Source of the DNA: DTU036 sp964346475
GTDB lineage: Bacteria; Bacillota; Clostridia; Peptostreptococcales; Acidaminobacteraceae
Reading direction: 5' to 3'
Assembly (NCBI GenBank): GCA_964346475.1
Contig: CAYFUM010000003.1
Location: 27,541-91,540, forward strand
Length of the DNA stretch: 64,000 nt
In this document: in pieces, positions 26,509 to 35,004 of the stretch
How the letters are laid out: each line of letters begins with the position of its first letter
Position numbering within the stretch: the stretch's first letter is position 1
The notes under the pieces: model-generated
Seen by the model: only the letters and a program-made list of their open reading frames with translations
Databases searched by the model: none
What the model was told of the DNA's origin: nothing
Position numbers and translations under genes: made by a program

Positions 26509-27381
26509 ATGAAAAGAAATATTGAAGAGATTATTAGCCTACCCGCCCCTCACTGGGTAGGAAATGGCTTTCATGTAAGTCAGTATTTTCCTAGAAGACG
26601 ACCCCCAACTTTTTTTGATAGGATTTCGCCCTTCATCCTCTTGGATTATAATGCCAAGACCCTCTTTAAGGGAACAAGATCAAGTGTGGGTGTAGGGCCC
26701 CATCCCCACAGGGGTTTTGAGACTGTAACCTTTGCCTTCCAAGGAAAGGTCGCCCATGGCGATAACCAGGGTAATAGCGGCGTAATTGGCCCTGGAGATC
26801 TCCAGTGGATGACAGCTGGATCAGGGATCCTCCATAAGGAGTACCAGGAAGAGGAGTATGCTAAAAAAGATAGGATCTTCCATATGATCCAGCTCTGGGT
26901 AAATCTTCCTGCAAAGGATGAAATGACAGATCCCAGCTATCAGGCTATCACCGAGGAAGAAATGGGCCTCTACCAGTTTGATGGGGGTCAAATCACCATC
27001 TACGCTGGAGAGGTTCTCGGCATTAGAGGTCCGGCCAAAACTTTTTCACCTATGAACATCTATAAGGTCAGCCTTAATAAGGGCTCAAAAATAGACCTGA
27101 GTGAACCCGCTGACTTTAACCTGGCCCTTCTTACAATAGATGGAAAGGTTAGGCTCAACGAGGAAAAGCTAATTGAGGGAGATTTTGCCCTAATGAAAAA
27201 TGAGGAGGGAGGCTTTGAACTCCTTGGTCTTGAGGATGACTCCCAGGTCTTTGTACTCAGCGGCCAGCCTCTTAGGGAGCCTGTTATTGCTGGGGGACCC
27301 TTTGTCCTAAGTACGCAGAAAGCCCTTGCCCAGGCCTATGAGGACTACCACACAGGAGGCTTTGGTAGTTTGGAGTTCTAA
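26509..27381 (+). CDS. Pirin-family protein
   Basis: Bicupin of 290 residues. The N-terminal cupin has the pirin metal-site pattern HPHRGFETVT (H-x-H near residue 65), followed by HGDNQGNSGVIGPGDLQWMTAGSG and ILHKE, giving the expected His/His/His/Glu ligands. Some bacterial pirins act as quercetin dioxygenases and others regulate enzymes by binding; which applies here is unknown. It sits alone between terminators at 26452-26478 and 27380-27409. The RBS is weak (TAGGAGATT). Confidence 0.92.
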   Translation: MKRNIEEIISLPAPHWVGNGFHVSQYFPRRRPPTFFDRISPFILLDYNAKTLFKGTRSSVGVGPHPHRGFETVTFAFQGKVAHGDNQGNSGVIGPGDLQWMTAGSGILHKEYQEEEYAKKDRIFHMIQLWVNLPAKDEMTDPSYQAITEEEMGLYQFDGGQITIYAGEVLGIRGPAKTFSPMNIYKVSLNKGSKIDLSEPADFNLALLTIDGKVRLNEEKLIEGDFALMKNEEGGFELLGLEDDSQVFVLSGQPLREPVIAGGPFVLSTQKALAQAYEDYHTGGFGSLEF

Positions 27382-27409
27382 AAAAGTGAGGACTTTTCCT
27401 CACTTTTTT
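27380..27409. terminator. Bidirectional terminator between convergent pirin and ASCH genes
   Basis: Perfect arms AAAAAGTGAGGA and TCCTCACTTTTT (27381-27392, 27397-27408) with a four-base loop; A- and T-runs on both sides. Confidence 0.9.
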
Positions 27410-27410
27410 A

Positions 27411-27749
27411 CTATTCTACAAGTTCCACTTCAAGAGCTAGGACACCATAATTTTCTATGCTATCCCTACTATAAATTCTATACATGTCCTGGGGATCTTT
27501 AGCCTGTCCTGGGTCATAGCCCAGGCTTATAGCGTCATAGTCCTCATATAATTCATAGAAATCCCTATATGCCTTTATAGCTTTCAGTCTTACTCTAAGC
27601 TGCTCTCTAAAAATAAGCCCCGTAAAAATAATCACATCACCAGGTTTTAAAGCCTGTCTTTTTTTATCTCTTAGTCTCAGTTCTATTTCTTTAAGACCCG
27701 CCCTCATTTTTTCGAGCTGGTCATCTTTTAAGCCCATCCTGTGAATCAT
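27411..27749 (-). CDS. ASCH-domain protein
   Basis: A 112-residue single-domain protein of the ASCH (ASC-1 homology) superfamily, a PUA-like beta-barrel thought to bind RNA. Typical features are the N-terminal MIHRMGLKDDQLEKMRAG, the EIELRLRDKKRQALKPGDVIIF core and a late alternating YGVLALEVELVE strand. The ATG begins at the base after the stop codon of the upstream selenoprotein gene, so the two are co-transcribed, but a functional link is not evident. Confidence 0.8.
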   Translation of the reverse strand: MIHRMGLKDDQLEKMRAGLKEIELRLRDKKRQALKPGDVIIFTGLIFREQLRVRLKAIKAYRDFYELYEDYDAISLGYDPGQAKDPQDMYRIYSRDSIENYGVLALEVELVE

Positions 27750-29093
27750 TTATTTAGCCACCGACGCTGCAATATTTATGGCTTCCCAGACTCCGTTAAA
27801 GGGAGGCGAGTAGGCAAAGTCAAGATAGGCCAGGAAATCAGTCGTAAGCCCAGCAGAAATTGCAACACTAAAGGCATGTAGTCTTATGTTGGCATCCTCC
27901 TTACCAAAGACCCTGGCACCCAGAAGCTTCTTACTTTTTTTCTCATAAATCACTCTAAAATTTATAGGAAAGGAGCCGGGCATATAGGGAGGTTTGTTTC
28001 TAACAAGGGAAGAAGCTATTTTATAATCAAGACCTAGACTCTTAGCCTGGGCCTCATTTAGGCCTGTAGAACCAAACTCTAGCTCTCCTACCTTGATAAA
28101 ACTACTACCAAGAGATTCGTATAGGCTAGTCATATCCTCAGGATCTCTAAAGAGGTTAATTCCTACCAGGCGTCCGAGTTTATTAGCTGAAGTCCCTAGG
28201 GGAATATGGACATTTCCTAAAAATTTATGGGGAACAGTGGCACAGTCACCAACGCTCCAGACATCCTCTATAGAAGTCCTGCCAAATTTATCAATAACTA
28301 TGGCTCCATTTTTGGTTTTTTCAAGTCTTTTATCATCAAAGATATCTGTGTTTGGCACAAAACCAAGACCTAGAATCAGGGCGTCTACTCTGTCTTTTCT
28401 ATTAGTAGTAACAAGCTCCTTTACCCTAGCTTCCTCGAAAACTAAACCCTTTAATCTTTCTCCAAAAATCAGCTTTACTCCAAGCCTAGTAAACTCCTCT
28501 TCCAGGGCTTTTCCAGCCTCACTATCATAAATCTTATTAAGGAGCTGGTCCCTGGAGTGGTAGAGGCTTATATTTAGATTTTTATTCCTAGCAAGCTGCT
28601 CTGCAGTCTCAACTCCAATAAATCCTCCGCCTATAATAGCAATTTTCTTGTATTTATTTAAATCCTCCTTTAGTCTTCTAGCTTCATAGGGCTTGGTAAG
28701 GGTATAGACATTTTCCGCATCTATACCATCAATCTTGGGAATTAGTGGCCTTGCTCCGCTTGCAATAACCAGCTGATCATAATCTACCACCACTTCCCTG
28801 GTAGTTTTAAGATCCCTTGAAAAGACCCTCTTTTTATCAAAATCCACAGAGTCTACCCTGTGGTTTACCAGCATGCTTATACCCTGTTTTCTTGCATCTT
28901 CAGGGGTTCTAGAGAAGAAACTCTTATCAATGTCCTTTGCCATATCACCGATATAGTAGGGCAGGGCTCAGGCTCCAAAGGAAATATAGTCTTCTTTCTC
29001 AACTACAAGTATCTCAGCCTCGGGATTTTCTCTCTTGGCCTTAAAGGCAACGCTCATGCCGGCTGCTATCCCACCAATGATAACTATTTTCAT
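27750..29093 (-). CDS. CoA-disulfide reductase-like flavoprotein, selenoprotein (Sec42)
   Basis: FAD/NAD(P)-dependent pyridine nucleotide-disulfide oxidoreductase, 447 residues when the in-frame TGA at 28968-28970 is read as selenocysteine. The start at ATG 29093 (RBS AAGGAAG) restores the full FAD motif IGGIAAGMS (6-14), which any later start would lose. The UGA lies in SFGA-U-ALPYYIG, exactly where CoA-disulfide reductases and NADH oxidases carry their redox cysteine (SFGACGLPYYIGG). The second Rossmann motif IGGGFIGVETAEQL and the C-terminal dimerisation domain are intact. A hairpin immediately follows the UGA, and selA, selB, selD and tRNA-Sec are all in this window. Substrate (CoA disulfide, polysulfide, oxygen or another disulfide) is unproven. 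Confidence 0.88.
28938..28970 (-). promoter_or_regulatory. UGA codon and SECIS-like hairpin of the CoADR selenoprotein
   Basis: After UGA (28968-28970), inner stem ATATC/GATAT encloses loop GGT (28947-28949), and an outer TGCC/GGCA stem closes it at 28963 and 28938. The apical loop begins 18 bases after UGA, within the range of bacterial SECIS elements. Confidence 0.7.
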
Positions 29094-29170
29094 TTTTCTT
29101 CCTTTCTATAGATTAAGTCCTCTATTAAAAATGTATACCCAAATCAGAATTAACATCCCCCTCAGACATT

Positions 29171-29200
29171 AAAAAACCACCCTGCATATATGGGTGGTAA
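29171..29200 (-). terminator. Terminator of the lipoprotein gene
   Basis: ACCACCC and GGGTGGT arms with an eight-base loop, then six T residues read leftward. It insulates the downstream selenoprotein gene. Confidence 0.85.
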
Positions 29201-29207
29201 ATCTCTC

Positions 29208-29657
29208 TTATTTTTTTTCTTTAAATCCCTGGTTTTCTAGAAGTTCTTTAACCTCGACTAACTTAACCTCCTCTCCATCCCACTGCATAAGGGGAGTGGA
29301 TATTTTAGAATAATTCTCCACATCAGTTTCTTCGAAATCTATGGTTAACTCTTCCACTACTGTTTCTTCAGAAAAATCAAGTTTGTAGTCTATGCCCTTT
29401 AGGCCTTGCAGTGCCTCAGCCATAGGTTTAAGTAGCTCTTCTGCCTCATCTTTGTTTTCAACGTCTAACATGAAATACTCTAGCTCGCCTCTATTAATCT
29501 GCTTAAAAACCCTATCTCCATCTGTAACTAGACTAATAGTCATTTTAAAGCCCTCATCCTCAGCCTCATAGACAAGGGTTTTTAGACCAGACCCTGTGCA
29601 GGATGATAGTAGTAATGTAATGACTATTAGTAGACTTAAAAAGTTCAGCTTTTTCAT
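29208..29657 (-). CDS. Small lipoprotein (DUF1307/YehR-like)
   Basis: A 149-residue secreted lipoprotein. The N-terminal MKKLNFLSLLIVITLLLSSC is a lipoprotein signal with lipobox LSSC, predicting lipidation at C20 and anchoring to the outer face of the membrane. The mature part is acidic and resembles the YehR family: LVYEAEDEGFKMTISLVTDGD, then a two-sheet fold ending in MQWDGEEVKLVEVKELLENQGF. Its function is not known. It has its own terminator at 29171-29200. Confidence 0.82.
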   Translation of the reverse strand: MKKLNFLSLLIVITLLLSSCTGSGLKTLVYEAEDEGFKMTISLVTDGDRVFKQINRGELEYFMLDVENKDEAEELLKPMAEALQGLKGIDYKLDFSEETVVEELTIDFEETDVENYSKISTPLMQWDGEEVKLVEVKELLENQGFKEKK

Positions 29658-29723
29658 TCTGTCCCCTTCCTTTTTTATTATAAATAAGAAAATAGCCTGC
29701 TACAATTCATAAATAATTATAAA

Positions 29724-29749
29724 GGGAACCTAGTATAACCAGGTTCCCT
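29724..29749 (-). terminator. Terminator-like hairpin after tRNA-Met
   Basis: GGGAACCT and AGGTTCCC arms with a nine-base loop; only three T residues follow leftward. Confidence 0.5.
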
Positions 29750-29750
29750 A

Positions 29751-29827
29751 TGGTAGCGGCGAGTGGAGTCGAACCACTGACCTTTCGGGTATGAACCGAA
29801 CGCTCTCACCAACTAAGCTACGCCGCC
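29751..29827 (-). tRNA. tRNA-Met (CAT), elongator type
   Basis: Acceptor stem GGCGGCG with G1-U72 wobble, anticodon loop with CAT between TTCGG and CCGAA, T-arm and encoded CCA. A paired first position argues against an initiator tRNA, and overall similarity is to Firmicute elongator tRNA-Met rather than lysidine tRNA-Ile2. Confidence 0.9.
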
Positions 29828-29841
29828 ATAACAGCTCTTTT

Positions 29842-29870
29842 ATATTAGCACCCTAAAGGGTGGCTGTCAA
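29842..29870 (-). promoter_or_regulatory. Promoter of tRNA-Met
   Basis: Consensus TTGACA (29865-29870), 17-base spacer, TAATAT (29842-29847), read leftward. The spacer holds a palindrome CACCCTTTAGGGTG. Confidence 0.85.
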
Positions 29871-29898
29871 GCTATTTTTAGCTAATATTTGATAAGCT

Positions 29899-30465
29899 TT
29901 ATTTTGAAAATCCTAGATCGAAGGCCTGGAGGTTTATGTCTACAAAATCCCTCTTAACTAGCTTTTCCACATAACTTCTAAAGTCGATATCCTTTAGATC
30001 TAGGGCTTTGACCAGGGCACCTAAGAGAATTATATTCTGAACCCTTATATTGCCAAGCTCCACTGCCATATCTGATGCCTTAATAAAAAGAGTTTCATAA
30101 TTTTCCTCAAGGAATTCCTTTATTCCCTGGGGATAATCCAGATCACCTCTTAGTATGGGTGCCGAGGAGAGTTTATAGTCATTTACAATGGCTTTAGCAC
30201 CAGGTCTTAGGTATTCTGACCACCTTACAGCTTCTAGAAGCTCAAAGCTCACCAGAACGTCTGCTTCACCCTTAGAAATCAAAGGTGAGTCAACCCTTTC
30301 TCCAAAGCGAAGCTGGGTTGTAACAGAACCCCCCCTCTGGGCCATACCTATTACTTCACTGGTCTTCACATCATATCCGGCATCTATAAGGGCCTGGGCT
30401 AGTATGGTTGAAGCCAGAAGTATACCCTGCCCCCCTACTCCCGCAAATAGAATACTTTTTTTCAT
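29899..30465 (-). CDS. iorB: Indolepyruvate:ferredoxin oxidoreductase beta subunit
   Basis: Gamma-type 2-oxoacid oxidoreductase domain subunit, 188 residues. The N-terminal GVGGQGILLAS motif, and EVIGMAQRGGSVTTQLRFG, are diagnostic. With IorA it oxidatively decarboxylates aromatic (indolepyruvate, phenylpyruvate) 2-oxo acids to acyl-CoA, reducing ferredoxin. Its start overlaps the iorA stop by one base. It is the last gene of the operon; the tRNA-Met promoter lies just beyond it. Confidence 0.95.
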   Translation of the reverse strand: MKKSILFAGVGGQGILLASTILAQALIDAGYDVKTSEVIGMAQRGGSVTTQLRFGERVDSPLISKGEADVLVSFELLEAVRWSEYLRPGAKAIVNDYKLSSAPILRGDLDYPQGIKEFLEENYETLFIKASDMAVELGNIRVQNIILLGALVKALDLKDIDFRSYVEKLVKRDFVDINLQAFDLGFSK

Positions 30466-32243
30466 TATCCACCTACTCTCTCAATGGCTCCCGTGGGACA
30501 GGACTGTAGACAAACTGTACATCCTATACACTGATTAGGATCAATGTAGGCCTTCTTGGCCTCCTTATCAAAGCTAATACTGGGGCAACCTGTCCTTATA
30601 CAGTTTCTACAACCTATACAATCATCGTAAATAACCTGACAGTGAGGCCTATCCAGTTCAAACTCCTCTAGATCTTCCTTGGAGTATTTTTTCAAGGCGC
30701 AGGGCCAACGAGTAATGATAACACAGGGACCGTCCTCGTATTTAAGGGCTTCGTTTATTGCCCTTCTACTCTCCTCTAAATCCAGTGGATTTACTTTAAA
30801 GATTTTCTTAATACCCAGGGCTTTTACTATTGCCTCAAAATCCACCTGGGCTGCAGGATCTCCCTGGAGGGAGTAACCAGAGCCAGGATTTTCCTGATGA
30901 CCTGTCATAGCTGTAACCCTATTATCTAGAATAACATTGACAGTATTTGAGTTATTGTAGACCGTGTTTAAAAGACTGGTCATACCAGAGTGTAAGAAGG
31001 TTGAGTCTCCAATTACTGCAACCACCTTTTTGTCATCCCCCAGCTTTTCCAGTGCCTTCTTGGCTCCATGACCCATGGAAATACTAGCTCCCATGCAGAT
31101 TACACTATCGGTTGCATTATGAGGTGGTGCCCCACCCAGGGCGTAGCAGCCTATGTCCCCGGTTACTATGACATTTCTCTTTTTTCCAAGTTCATAGAAA
31201 AATCCTCTATGGGGACAACCGGCACAGAGCATGGGGGGCCTAGGGGCAAGAAGGGTTTCATCGAGCTCAATGTAGTCTGGCTTCTCACCCAGTAGGGCCT
31301 CTCTAAGAATATCGGGATTTAACTCACCTATATTTGGAATCAGATCCTTTCCTAGGACATCATAACCAGCTAATTTAACCTGGTCTTCTATAAAGGGCTC
31401 TAGCTCCTCTACTACATAGACTTTTTCATGACTCTTTACAAAATCCCCAATTTTACCTAGGGGCAAGGGGTAGCTAAAACCAATTTTTAAGACGTCCACT
31501 GAGTCTCCAAAGACTTCTTTAACATAGCTATAACTGACACCAGAGGTAATGACTCCCAGCTTGTTTCCATAATCCTCCACTATATTTAGGGGGCTTATCT
31601 CACTATAGTCCGCAAGCCTATGTAATCTTTCTTCTACCTTGGGTCTAAGAGCCTGGGCATTGGCTGGTGTAGCAATAAATCTCTTGGCGTCCTTTTCATA
31701 GGAAATTGCCTCAGCTTCCTTTCTTTGGTCTGTTTCTACAAGTCCCTTGCTATGGCAGATCCTAGTAGTCATCCTAAAGAGCACCGGAACCCTAAATTCC
31801 TCGCTGACCCTATAGGCTTCAGCAGCAAAGTCCAGGCACTCCTGGGGTGTAGAGGGTTCAATGCAGGGGATTTTTGCAAATTTGGCGTAGATCCTATTAT
31901 CCTGCTCGTTTTGGGATGAGTGACAGCTGGGATCATCGGCGCTCACTAGAAGAAGCCCTCCTGTGGAACCAGTATAGCCCATGGTCATCAGAGGGTCCGA
32001 GGCCACATTGACGCCCACATGCTTCATGGCTGCCAGACTTCTAACTCCTGCCAGGGAAGCACCCATGGCAGCCTCCAGTGCTACCTTCTCATTGGGAGCC
32101 CACTCGGCAATAATGTCCTTGTGATGGGCTAGATTCTCAAGAATCTCAGTACTGGGAGTACCGGGATAGGCACTGGCGTAGATAATGCCTGCTTCATAGG
32201 CACCTCTGGCAAGAGCCTCATTACCAGTCATCAGTTTTTTCAT
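30465..32243 (-). CDS. iorA: Indolepyruvate:ferredoxin oxidoreductase alpha subunit
   Basis: Catalytic thiamine-diphosphate subunit of 592 residues. It contains the N-terminal pyrimidine-binding domain (GNEALARGAYEAG, AYPGTPSTEI), the TPP site MLCAGCPHRG followed by GDIGCYALGGAPP, and the C-terminal ferredoxin-like module with two clusters (CIGCRNCIRTGCP and CIGCTVCLQSCP). With IorB it converts aryl pyruvates from aromatic amino acids to arylacetyl-CoA and reduced ferredoxin. The ptb gene overlaps its start by four bases, so the acyl-CoA can be turned into an acyl phosphate for ATP synthesis. Confidence 0.96.
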   Translation of the reverse strand: MKKLMTGNEALARGAYEAGIIYASAYPGTPSTEILENLAHHKDIIAEWAPNEKVALEAAMGASLAGVRSLAAMKHVGVNVASDPLMTMGYTGSTGGLLLVSADDPSCHSSQNEQDNRIYAKFAKIPCIEPSTPQECLDFAAEAYRVSEEFRVPVLFRMTTRICHSKGLVETDQRKEAEAISYEKDAKRFIATPANAQALRPKVEERLHRLADYSEISPLNIVEDYGNKLGVITSGVSYSYVKEVFGDSVDVLKIGFSYPLPLGKIGDFVKSHEKVYVVEELEPFIEDQVKLAGYDVLGKDLIPNIGELNPDILREALLGEKPDYIELDETLLAPRPPMLCAGCPHRGFFYELGKKRNVIVTGDIGCYALGGAPPHNATDSVICMGASISMGHGAKKALEKLGDDKKVVAVIGDSTFLHSGMTSLLNTVYNNSNTVNVILDNRVTAMTGHQENPGSGYSLQGDPAAQVDFEAIVKALGIKKIFKVNPLDLEESRRAINEALKYEDGPCVIITRWPCALKKYSKEDLEEFELDRPHCQVIYDDCIGCRNCIRTGCPSISFDKEAKKAYIDPNQCIGCTVCLQSCPTGAIERVGG

Positions 32244-33148
32244 CTTTCCTCCTTAAGGTGTTTTGCATATAATTTTCCAAGGGCTATACTGTAAAGCTTA
32301 GCCTCATAACTATCAGCGCGACTTACTAGAACCAGGGGAATCTTAGCACCTACAACAATCCCAGCAGATTTAGCTGCCCCTACATGGGAAAAAGACTTGC
32401 CCAGGGCATTACCCGTTTCAATACTGGGAACCAGGATAAAATCCACATCTCCCGCTATCCTACTCTTAAATCCCTTAGTTTCTGCTGCCTCCTTGCTAAA
32501 AATAAGATCCAAAGCCAGGGGACCCTCAATAATAAGGTCCTCTTCACTGATCTCCTCTTCTAGGCGGCGGGCATCCAAAGTACTGGGCATTTTAGGACTC
32601 ACCTTCTCTTTGGCTGCCAGAGCAGCTACTTTAATCTCTCTATAGCCAAGGGCCCTAAAGACCTCAAGACCATTGTAGAGAATCTCCTTTTTTTCTTCAT
32701 AGTCTGGACTTAGGTTCATTCCACCATCGCTAAGTCCCAGGAGCTTTGGATAGGCCTCCATCTCATAGATCATCATATGGCTAAGAAGGCCCTGGCCTCT
32801 TAAGCCATAGTCTTTTTTAAGTAGGGCCTTTAGGATTATTGATGTATCTAGAAGACCCTTCATAACAAGGTCCACCTCTTTTTTAGAAGCCTTTTCCATA
32901 GCTATCCCTGCAGCTTCTTCAAAAGATCTTGCATGAACTATATCTAATTCAGACCTATAGTCTAATCGCTTTAAAAGGACTTTGATTTTCTCTTCATCGC
33001 CCACTAGGATTGGCCTAATTAGACCATCTTCCTGGGCCTTTATAACTGCCTGTAAAACTCCTTCATCCTCTGCTGCAACCACTGCAAGATTTAGGGGCTC
33101 ACCCTGAGCCAGTCTATAGAGTTCATCCAGATGCTTCACTACATCCAC
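32240..33148 (-). CDS. ptb: Phosphate butyryltransferase-like phosphotransacylase
   Basis: Acyl-CoA:phosphate acyltransferase of 302 residues. Family features include KGLLDTSIILKALL (about 98-111), DGGMNLSPDYEEK, EGPLALD and the C-terminal VLVSRADSYEAKLYSI. The short length fits phosphate butyryltransferase rather than the longer Pta. In context with iorAB it probably acts on branched or aryl acyl-CoA from amino acid fermentation. The matching acyl kinase is not in the window. It overlaps iorA by four bases and the upstream TPR gene by 26. Confidence 0.88.
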   Translation of the reverse strand: MDVVKHLDELYRLAQGEPLNLAVVAAEDEGVLQAVIKAQEDGLIRPILVGDEEKIKVLLKRLDYRSELDIVHARSFEEAAGIAMEKASKKEVDLVMKGLLDTSIILKALLKKDYGLRGQGLLSHMMIYEMEAYPKLLGLSDGGMNLSPDYEEKKEILYNGLEVFRALGYREIKVAALAAKEKVSPKMPSTLDARRLEEEISEEDLIIEGPLALDLIFSKEAAETKGFKSRIAGDVDFILVPSIETGNALGKSFSHVGAAKSAGIVVGAKIPLVLVSRADSYEAKLYSIALGKLYAKHLKEER

Positions 33149-34175
33149 CTCCCAAATGTTCTTCCCAGTGCCTTATAAGTCCATCATCGGGGGCCAGACT
33201 CCTAGCCCTGGCAATCTCCTTTAGAGCCTCATCCCTCTCTCCTAGCTGGTCAAGGGCTATAGCTAGATTTAGCCTAAGATCAGGATTGTCAGCAAGGCCC
33301 AGTCCCCTTTCTAAAATCCCTACTGCCTCCTGGGGCTCCTCTTGAAACAAATGACATATAGCAATTTCATTATAGAGGTAGATGTCATCTGCCCTTTCCT
33401 GTAGGAGCTTATAAAAGACCCCCAGGGCCTGGGTGTACTCCTCTAAAAGTCTTAAACTAAGGGCGTAGTAGAAATGAAGCTCATACCAGTGGGGAAAGTC
33501 CAGCAGTAGGCTGGCAAAGGTCTGCCTGGCCTCCTCAAAGCGGTCTTTAAATAGAAGCTCCCTCCCCAGGATATAGTCCTTTTTCTTATCTGCCAGGGCC
33601 ATCATTGAAAATATTTCATCACGGATTTCCTGGGCAAGTTCATAGCTGAGGGCTTCTTCCCACTCTTTAAGAGCCTCTAAATATAGCTCATCATTGTAGT
33701 AGAGGAATCCTCTGTGGTAGAAAACTGGCCAGGACTCCTCCTCAAGATCAAGAAGACTTAGGGCAAGTTCAGAGTAGTCCTCACCTGCCTTAATTAAATC
33801 ATTACATCTTTCTGCTGCAAATAAAAAGATTCCCTTTTCATCGATTTCAAGATTGATTACCCCTAGCGCCATAACAAGGGCTCTAAAGGGATCCTCTATA
33901 CCATATAAAAAAGGAATCAAGGGTTTTAATTTACTTACAAAGTCTTTAAAAAACCCCTTATCTCTAAAGTCTCCATCGGCGCCATAGAGGCTAAGAACCC
34001 CTTCGAGCACCTCTTTAGTGGAAAAATCCAGTTCCCCACCTTTAATTTTTTCCTCAAGTCTATCGGTGTAAATTGGTATATTAAGCCCCTGGGGTAGGAC
34101 AAAACCATCAAAAGCTAGGTCCTTTCTAAGTTCTAAAAAGGACAGCTCCCCCAGGATACTATTAAAGGCCTTCAT
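33123..34175 (-). CDS. Tetratricopeptide-repeat protein, function unknown
   Basis: A 350-residue cytoplasmic protein without signal peptide. The C-terminal half carries TPR-like helix pairs: WPVFYHRGFLYYNDELYLEALKEWEEAL, WYELHFYYALSLRLLEEYTQALGVFYKLL, DIYLYNEIAICHLFQEEPQEAVGILERGL in segments, then LRLNLAIALDQLGERDEALKEI. The N-terminal half is not recognised. It is translationally overlapped with nadK upstream (14 bases) and ptb downstream (26 bases), which implies tight co-expression but no obvious role. TPR proteins usually act as adaptors. Confidence 0.8.
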   Translation of the reverse strand: MKAFNSILGELSFLELRKDLAFDGFVLPQGLNIPIYTDRLEEKIKGGELDFSTKEVLEGVLSLYGADGDFRDKGFFKDFVSKLKPLIPFLYGIEDPFRALVMALGVINLEIDEKGIFLFAAERCNDLIKAGEDYSELALSLLDLEEESWPVFYHRGFLYYNDELYLEALKEWEEALSYELAQEIRDEIFSMMALADKKKDYILGRELLFKDRFEEARQTFASLLLDFPHWYELHFYYALSLRLLEEYTQALGVFYKLLQERADDIYLYNEIAICHLFQEEPQEAVGILERGLGLADNPDLRLNLAIALDQLGERDEALKEIARARSLAPDDGLIRHWEEHLGGGCSEASG

Positions 34176-35004
34176 TTTCTTCCTCCAAATATCTAAAGAT
34201 ATGCTTGTCTATAATTTTATTTCTATAGAGCTCAAAATAGCTTTGTTTTCTCGCCCTCATAATTCTAACCTTCTTATCAGAAGTAGTAATAGAAAGCTCC
34301 TCAACATAGTCTCTAGATGCCATGAGGCCATCACAGGCTAGAGAAGCTGATCTATACTTGGCTTTAACCACCTTGAGGTGGATCTTAGAGGAGGCAGGAA
34401 CCACTATGGAGTTTTTAAGGGGCCTGTTTATCCTATTGTCATTGGGCTGAAGGGGTGTTATTTGAAAGCAGGGTAAATCCCAGTGGAGGGCAGCTCCTCC
34501 GGCCCAGATAGCGTAGCCCGTTGTGCCTATTGGTGTAGAAAAAATAAGGCCATCTCCCGTAAAATAGTTAAAGGGCTTGCCATCGATATAAATAAGAGCC
34601 TCCAGCATCTTAGGATGGTAGTGCTTGAGGACAGCTTCATTAAATACATAATTATTAATCTTCTTACCTGTTATTGTTGTAGAGACAACCTCCATGAGGG
34701 GGAACTCATCCATAAAATGCTGGTTGGATTTTAGGATCTCTGGAAGAAGATGGATCTCATCGGGTAGGATCCCTGGTAAAAACCCAAGATTACCTGTATT
34801 AACCCCCAAAAAGGGAATATTTTTCTCCTCCATGGTCCTGATAGCACTGAGCATGGTCCCATCTCCCCCAATAACTAAAATAAGATCTGGGTTTGTCTTG
34901 GTGAGAATAAATCCTTCCCTTCTCAGGAGGTTCATAACCTGGTTTTTAACGGCTATACTTTTTTTTACCCTATTATGAAAAATAAAAATTCTCTTAAACA
35001 TCAT
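34162..35004 (-). CDS. nadK: NAD kinase
   Basis: ATP- or polyphosphate-dependent phosphorylation of NAD to NADP. The 280-residue protein has the diagnostic GGDGTML (about 47-53), the NEAVLKH motif and the GDGLIFSTPIGTTGYAIWAGG glycine-rich core in which the usual S appears as T. The start overlaps the radical SAM gene by 11 bases. Two tandem ATG codons exist at 35004 and 35001; either is possible. Confidence 0.93.
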   Translation of the reverse strand: MMFKRIFIFHNRVKKSIAVKNQVMNLLRREGFILTKTNPDLILVIGGDGTMLSAIRTMEEKNIPFLGVNTGNLGFLPGILPDEIHLLPEILKSNQHFMDEFPLMEVVSTTITGKKINNYVFNEAVLKHYHPKMLEALIYIDGKPFNYFTGDGLIFSTPIGTTGYAIWAGGAALHWDLPCFQITPLQPNDNRINRPLKNSIVVPASSKIHLKVVKAKYRSASLACDGLMASRDYVEELSITTSDKKVRIMRARKQSYFELYRNKIIDKHIFRYLEEENEGL

